Source: Exophiala sp. HKRS030
Lineage: Eukaryota; Ascomycota; Eurotiomycetes; Chaetothyriales; Herpotrichiellaceae
Length of the DNA stretch: 64,000 nt
Reading direction: 5' to 3'
NCBI GenBank assembly: GCA_023897205.1
Contig: JAHWDD010000006.1
Location: forward strand, 4,092,001 to 4,156,000
Shown: piece by piece, positions 57,850 to 64,000 of the stretch
Layout of the letters: every line of letters starts with the position of its first letter
Numbering within the stretch: position 1 is the first letter of the stretch
The notes under the pieces: model-generated
The model's input: the letters and a program-made list of their open reading frames with translations, nothing else
Told to the model about the DNA's origin: nothing
Database searches by the model: none
Position numbers and translations under genes: made by a program

Positions 57850-60753
57850 CTACGCCAGAGCACTAACCACCGCTGTTGCAAGACCAGCTTCGTCCGCCCG
57901 TACTGATACCTTGACGGTCACGCCTGTCCGAGCGGAGAAGACCATCTTGATCAATGCCGCTACACGGCCACCAGTGACGGATTTGCCGTACAATTTGAGA
58001 GTATGGGTTGTGTTTGATAGGACCACGTCTGTACCTTCTAGAGCTTGCAGAGACAAGGTCTTGGATAGTTGTTCAGTTGCATCTGTTATCGATTCGTTAG
58101 TTTGTGCAACGTCAAGTGGGACCGTGATTTCGGGAATCAAAAACTTACCAGCTAGACTCTTGATGGTTGCCAATTGCAATGTTTCACTTGCTTCCTCGCC
58201 ATTCGCTCCTGTTCCTTCCCAGATGTGATCGAAGCTACCAGCGAACGCTGGGGTAATGTAATCCGCTCCATTAAGCTCGAGATTTTCAACCTCGTATTCG
58301 TCATCGTAGCCGCCTTCCTCCGGTTCTCCTGTCGTTGGATCGACTTCTTTGCTTGTGAATTTAAGGACATTGGTGAAGCTAGTGATGGGGAAAGCCTGTT
58401 CACCATCAAGCTTCTTGAATGCCACATAAGCTACGCCAGGCTCATTGGTCTTGAGGGCTGGGGCAGGAATGATGAATTCCTCTTCCAATGATGGCTCATC
58501 GTCTTCTGATGGAGAGGCTTGAACTGTGACATTTTCAAGGATCGTCTGATCCAAAGTATTCTTGATGTCATATTGAATGACAATGTGTTCCTTGAACACG
58601 TGTTTGACTGCAGAGACGACATACTCTGTCTCACTCTCTGTAAGTTCCACAACTTGGCTGGTTTTGAGAACTGGACCATAGGCTGCAAGCTCTGGTATCC
58701 TTGAAAAGATTTGAGTATATTTCTGTGCAGCAGCTGCCGCAGATGGAGGCTCTGTAAGACCATTTGTCTTGGCTTTGGAGGGCCGGTGGATGGTGCTTTG
58801 AGTGTAGGTGTGGCTGTCGTAAGTTTTTTCGTTCTTTCTTCCGCCAAGGCCTGTTCTTGTGAAACGACCGGGACCGTTTTGATATCAAAGGCTGTGGCAA
58901 AAACCGATTTATCTTCTGATGTCACGTACATGACAAGCTTATGTTCGAAAGTCGATAATGAGAACATTGAATCATTCTTGATGAACCGTTCCGCGATATC
59001 ATCCTCTTCTTGCATCAATCGTAGATTCAAAGCAGCTCGATCCCTGACTTCATCATCGGTATCATCCAAACACCTGGTCAACAGAACTTCAACACTCTTC
59101 TTGACTTCGGGATCCTTTTGTCCGACACCGAATTTGGCGAGGGCTGTCACCGCTGCGGCTCGAACCAAAGCATTTTCCAAGACAACACGGTTATAGATAT
59201 AACGAATGTACTTTGTAGGTTGAGGGGTCTTTGGACCTTCGACACCGATGAGATGTAGAATCCGTACGGCTAACTTGGTAAATTCACAATCCTCAATGAA
59301 TTCACAGAGGTGGGAGAGCGTTTCTTCTTTGCTTCCGGGAACGAATTTGATCAGGTCGAACATGCTTTCCACAACAGCACGTTTGAACTCGTAGCCTCCT
59401 TCATCTCTCAGAATACCACTCAAGAAAGTCAACATGCCGGCTTGTTTGCTAGGGAATTTCATGCAAAGTGTCCTGATGGCTTCTACGATGGTGATCTTGA
59501 ATTCATCAGTGATTTCTGCCATGAAACTTGAGATTTGTTTCATGAGACGATCCACACTGCCTTCATTTCCTGTCTTGAGAAGTGTAGTGATGGCAAAAGT
59601 AGCGATCGATCGGTTGCTATTAGAGATCAACGCTTCGATATCTGGGTTGGCCGAATGGACGGCTTGGGGCTTAAATGAGGCAAAGGCGTGTAGAATTCGG
59701 ATCGCAGCGAATTTTGTGACGGCTCTGGGAGAGGTGAGGAAAGATTGCAAGACATGTATCGCCTGGGCAGCCTCGGCATCAGTGACATCTCGAAGGTTGC
59801 ATATGGCCTTTGCAGCTTCAAAGTTGACCATTTCGCTCTTATGTCGTAACCAGCCGTCAAGCATTTGTACCATGGGTTTCCTCAAGCTTGGATCATCTTC
59901 TGCAAGTCTCGCGGCAAGGCGGACGAGCATCATGACACCAGCCGGACTCTTCACCGCTCCTGCGGCTCCATATTGCTGAACCATCTTAACAAGAGCCATT
60001 CTGTCGTGCGACCTGATCTGGTACAACAAACCGATGGCATGGTACTGGTTCATATAATTTGTGCCCGATGCGGCCAAGGAATGTTGAGAACTGGTGGAGA
60101 AACTCAGGAAACCACCTCCAGATTTGGAAGAGGAGGCGGCCTCTTGGGTCTCACTTTGCCATCTCTTGACCACGTCTTTGGCAATGGGGAGTAGATGATA
60201 CGAAGACACCAGAGCCGCTGACGAAACAGCAGGAGACTTGTCCACAATCGCAGTCTTGATCAATCGTTCTATACCCTGTACCGTGGTAGCGTCGATGATT
60301 CTGCAAAGGGCTCTGATCGAGTTCGCCTTGTACACAATCTCACTCCCAACAGTCATATCCTTCATGATGATACTTGTTGACATGATGACATCTTCGGCGG
60401 TGTGTGCCAACTCTTTCAGGATCAGATAGACCATCTGGCGAAGAGAGGGGTCTTTATTTTGAAAGAGTTTGGAAATGCCAAAGAAAAGTGTGGTGGCTTC
60501 ATTTGTAGGGAACTTCTCGCCGGTGAAGAGAAGAATTGCGAGCTTCGTAAGGAGAATACGGCACTTTCGAGGCGATATAGGAGACGAGTTGAAGAGACGT
60601 GCTAGATAGAGCGAGAGGTCAGCATGGGGGACGCACATGGGGCAGTTGATGTCCTTTTGGATGTGAGCGGTGTATACCATCTTGGAAGACAGAAGTCCGA
60701 TCCAGCTTGAAGCCGGAGGGCTCGGCATCCTCGTCTTTCTTTGCGTAGCTCAT
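57850..60753 (-). CDS. SEC21: Coatomer subunit gamma (COPI)
   Basis: Gamma-COP of the COPI coat for Golgi-to-ER transport. Exon 1 (60753-60678) encodes MSYAKKDEDAEPSGFKLDRT to FQD. A 76-nt intron (60602-60677, GTATAC...CTATCTAG) leads into ARLFNSSPISPRKCRILL. The adaptin-like alpha-solenoid covers about the first 530 residues (EKFPTNEATTLFFGISKLFQ, NYMNQYHAIGLLYQIRSHDR), then a linker and the appendage domain (ELTESETEYVVSAVKHVF to VRADEAGLATAVVSALA). A frame break falls at the AAA near 58774-58776: a fourth A gives PPKAKTNGLTEPPSAAAAA and continuity into PELAAYGPVLKTSQVVELTE. An essential gene, so an assembly error is the likely cause. Confidence 0.93.
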
Positions 60754-61284
60754 GTTTGGTGTAGGATCTTGCACGAACAGTCGGGCTTGTTGGTGAAGTG
60801 ATCAGGGATTCCGGGGGTGGGGACGAGGATGCCAGTTCGGGGCACAAAGAAAATACAATGTTGAACGACTACCGCAGGATCATAGCGCGGAGAAGGTACG
60901 AGAGGAAGAAGGAGACAAATCCGTCGCGGTCGTCTCAAGACCAAAAGTGAATGCAAAGTAAAGGAACGTGTCAAATTGTCCAGATGGACGTGCTGTATTC
61001 GGAGCCGTTTGGTGTGGGTGGAAGTTTGGGAGAGTCGACGGTGTCCTCCTGTGCCAATTAAATTGTGGGTCAAACTGCGATTGGGAGGGAATCCCACGTT
61101 AAAGCCACATCTCAGTGCCATCTCCTTGCCAAGCCACACATCACCCGTGGCTGACAACGACATCACTTTTCCAGACTAAATGTGGGAAGACCAATACTGT
61201 TGCCTTGTTTCACTTATGAACGACCTCTAATCAACTTCAATCTCTTTCTACACTCAATCGCTCTATTTTAACCAAATCTTCAAA
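60754..61284. promoter_or_regulatory. Divergent promoter, SEC21 / PLP2
   Basis: About 530 bp shared by two divergent housekeeping genes. No TATA-like element stands out; CCAAT-type motifs occur but cannot be assigned. Confidence 0.45.
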
Positions 61285-62078
61285 ATGGATATGCCGGTAA
61301 ATGTCCCGGTCGACGATCCGAACGCCGACACAGAATGGTAACCAATGATCCCCTCAGGATGATCAGAATTCTCTCTCTTTGACTCACACACACGTACAGG
61401 AACGACATTCTACGCAAACACGGCATCATACCCGAAAAAGCACCAGATCCAGAACCGATCATTCAAGAAGCACTGATCGAGGCAGTCAAACGAGCCCATG
61501 ACAACCGGCTGGAAAACAAAGACCTCGACGAACTGGATGAGCTTGAAGACGAAGAGGACGAAGCATTCCTCGCTCAGTATCGGCAACGACGTCTGGCGGA
61601 ACTCGCCGACCTTCGTAAAAAGGATGTCTATGGTCAAGTCTTTCCTTTGCAGAAGCCGGATTATGCGAGAGAAGTGACCGAGGAAAGTGCCAAAGCGTTT
61701 GTGCTTGTGAATCTGACGTCGAGTCTTGGTACCAATGTCGAATCGAGGGTCTTGACTGAATTGTGGCGGCAACTAGCCGTCAAATTTGGCGAAATCAAGT
61801 TTGGCGAGATGAGAGCTGACCTTTGTATTGAGGGCTATCCTGAACGCAATACCCCAACCATACTGGTTTACAAAGACGGAGACATCAAGCGACAATTGGT
61901 CACTCTTGCACAATTGAACGGCGTCCGCACGAGCTTGAACGACATTGAGCGACTACTGATAAATGTGGGGGCTATCAGCGAGGATGATGTCCGGTTGAAA
62001 CGCAAAAACAGCGAGGAAGACTTGCAAGCAGGCGGAAGACGCCACATCAATGACGACGACGATGATGATTGGGATTAA
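61285..62078 (+). CDS. Phosducin-like protein, Plp2 type
   Basis: Thioredoxin-fold cochaperone of the CCT chaperonin (PhLP2/3 group). Exon 1 61285-61337 (MDMPVNVPVDDPNADTE), intron 61338-61399 (GTAACC...GTACAG), exon 2 61400-62078, 243 residues. Helical acidic N-terminus (NDILRKHGIIPEKAPDPEP, DELDELEDEEDEAFLAQY), then the thioredoxin domain without a CXXC (AFVLVNLTSSLGTNVESRVL, YPERNTPTILVYKDGDIKRQ), and an acidic DDDDDDWD tail. The frame is unbroken. Normal length. Confidence 0.9.
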
Positions 62079-62949
62079 GCGTGTCATACGTATAATTCGT
62101 TGAATCTCGACATGGTGATCATGTCCTCGAACGCTTCACAACGCGGTCAGCCGAAAAATTCTTCCCTCTGCCATTCGCCAAAAGTGCTCCATACTCAGAC
62201 AAGACCCCAACGACATGCCGCAATAATTTCCCTAGTTGACATGAATCCCTTCGGTGTGGTCGCAACGCAACGTTCACCACCGGCTGCACATTGTGAAGAA
62301 ATCTTGCAACAGCAAATTCGCATCATGCCACTGTTTCGGGCAGCGAAAATTGCTGTGCTTAATAAGCGATGAGATAAGCAGATACTGATGCACCGATCCA
62401 GCGGAATATTTCCCACTGAACAAGGAGGGCTTAGAGAGTTCTGTCAATTGCATCCTAACGCGTGACCCTCGGGAATTGTTTGTTCCGAGGTATTCGATAT
62501 CTCCCTTCCAGGTCTGATAAGGTATCTGAGCTTGGAGTGGGAGTTATACCCGAAATACCAACGGTCGGGTGGCCTGACTGGGATGGGTGGTTAATACGAA
62601 TCTTTTGCGAGACCGAAAAATGCCGACCAACAGGCTCTGTACGACTTGACGATGATTGCGCAAGACGACTGCTGCATTCGTCAATGCAGGTGGTACGGAT
62701 TCACCTCGATGCCTGCACCTTGAGTCGCGGGGTTGGTATATTACCGTAGATTTGGAGTGTGGCTCGACTGACCAGGGCCCAGAGCGCAGGTGGTCCATAC
62801 TGAAGGAAGTCCTTGAATGAGCTTACTAAAGACAAGTCGAGATATAGCAACAGAATGTGCAAGATGCCGCTGTTGAAAACTTGCGAAGCTGTAGATCTGG
62901 ATGTGACTCGACATGTAGGTGCTTGACTTGACGAGCTGGCAGGTGGTCT
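62079..62949. other. Intergenic spacer between convergent genes
   Basis: About 870 bp with no recognised gene. Confidence 0.55.
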
Positions 62950-64000
62950 TCATATCAGCTCATCTCGCCCACCTGCAACAGCACTTTCTGCAATGGCAAT
63001 GCGAACATCTTTCTCTAGGAAGATGGGCCCTTGACCATCACATCTCGCCATTTTCTTGAGACGTTCGCAAACGTCTCCGACGTCCACTAGTCCCTTACGG
63101 AAAAGTTCGTGGGCTTGAATGTAATCCCATGTGGCTCCAGAGCCCATGATGGGCTCACCGGTCTCATCATCGATTGTGAGGGATCTGAGTGTACCGAAAT
63201 GTGCATATTTTGAGCCACTCTCATATCCAGAAGTAGCACTGCTAGAAGGAGAGCGATCCTTGGAATGTCGATCAGTTGGGACATATCCCAGTGGACCTAC
63301 CAACTCATCAGGTTCTTCCATAAAAGGGGTAGGACCATTGGAGATGGAGCCAGATGTGGCACGTAGAATCTCGTTCTCGGTTGCAATTTTGGCCAGCTCC
63401 CGTCGCAAGCGCTCATTCTCGCCGTTGAGGGTTAGAGACTGGTTTTGTAGACTGGTCAATTGGGCCTCAAGCTCTTTGACGTGTTTTTCTTTTCGTTCTC
63501 GAAATGCTCGCTGACTGAAAACACCCGAGATTCGATTAGCGCCAGTCGAGGAGTTTGGTATGATGGATTATGCACTTACGCTGCGCGATTCTGTGCCTTT
63601 CTTCGACTCTGCTGTGGAGTCATAGTATCCTTCTCTTCACTGCTGCTTCTAGCGGCACGAGGTTCGTCGGGGGTCAGATCTTTGGCAGCAACAGACAGAT
63701 TGTTCATGTCAACGTCGGGCATGGATATCATGGAACCCTGTCGTGTAGTCATGGGTGGAGACTGGGATGACAGCTGGTGGGGTTGTGCCAGAAAGGTGGA
63801 TGGATCATAGTGGAAGCTTTGTTGAAAGGCTGCAAAGGCAGCGTCATATTGATCCTTGGAGATTATGGAATTAGTTGTAGAGCGAGAAACTAGGTGTGCT
63901 TTACTCACTGTAGTAGAGGTATGTCGAAAGTCGTCTATCTGAGTGGACTGGTTCGCTGATGGGTCTGTATGTTGCATGCCGAAGAACTGATATGGCTGGG
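62950..64000 (-). CDS. AP-1-like bZIP transcription factor (5' partial)
   Basis: Yap-type basic leucine zipper protein. The basic region reads RRKAQNRAAQRAFRERKEKH, the zipper follows with VKELEAQLTSLQNQSLTL and NERLRRELAKIATENEIL. Introns at 63515-63579 (65 nt, inside NRAA) and 63855-63908 (54 nt, GTGAGT...CTCCAAG; the frame stays open through it). The C-terminal DVCERLKKMARCDGQGPIFL is conserved in fungal relatives. Upstream of the Met at 63977 the frame continues to the window edge as QPYQFFGM, so the true start lies outside. Role in stress response is by family only. No Cys-rich Yap1 redox domain is evident. Confidence 0.87.

Noticed and set aside
1..64000. CRISPR array, bacterial operon or phage elements
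   Set aside because: No regularly spaced repeats; gene structures with spliceosomal introns show a eukaryotic genome.

Overview
This window comes from a filamentous ascomycete (Pezizomycotina). The evidence is short 40-90 nt GT-AG introns with CTRAC-type branch sites, a Zn2Cys6 regulator family with fungal-specific C-terminal domains, and recognisable fungal orthologues such as Doa4-type ubiquitin protease, Vps27, RanGAP/Rna1, EMC3, Sec21, SPC2 and Plp2. Placement below that level (for example Chaetothyriales or other Eurotiomycetes) would be a guess.

Layout. 1-18.7 kb is mainly core: a 5'-truncated secreted AA14/LPMO-like protein, a tRNA-Asp, a Doa4-like deubiquitinase, a HpcH/HpaI aldolase, Vps27, Rna1, EMC3, a conserved unknown and a sulfite oxidase. 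19.9-54.3 kb is accessory: an MFS transporter, gentisate 1,2-dioxygenase, an unrecognised gene, four Zn2Cys6 regulators, an MhpA-like FAD monooxygenase, an FAH-family (fumarylpyruvate-type) hydrolase, two SnoaL-like proteins, a VOC/extradiol-type protein, a secreted unknown, a DUR3-like urea/solute symporter, a two-domain rhodanese sulfurtransferase, a flavin-containing monooxygenase and a secreted serine beta-lactamase-like hydrolase. 55.4-64 kb is core again: SPC2, Sec21 (gamma-COP), a Plp2-type phosducin-like protein and a bZIP factor truncated by the window end.

How they work together. About 20-36 kb reads as an aromatic-acid catabolic cluster: uptake (MFS), hydroxylation (FAD monooxygenase), ring cleavage of gentisate, and hydrolysis of the ring-fission product, with local regulators. 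No maleylpyruvate isomerase was recognised.

Two things deserve attention. First, the tRNA-Asp(GTC) gene at 2377-2519 (minus) folds into a normal 72-nt tRNA only if two inserts are removed: a 14-nt intron at the canonical 37/38 site and a 57-nt insert in the D-arm that has every hallmark of a spliceosomal intron. Second, at least nine genes or sites show a one-base frame break, nearly all at mononucleotide runs and all requiring one extra base. This looks like homopolymer under-calling in the assembly, so apparent pseudogenes here should not be taken at face value.
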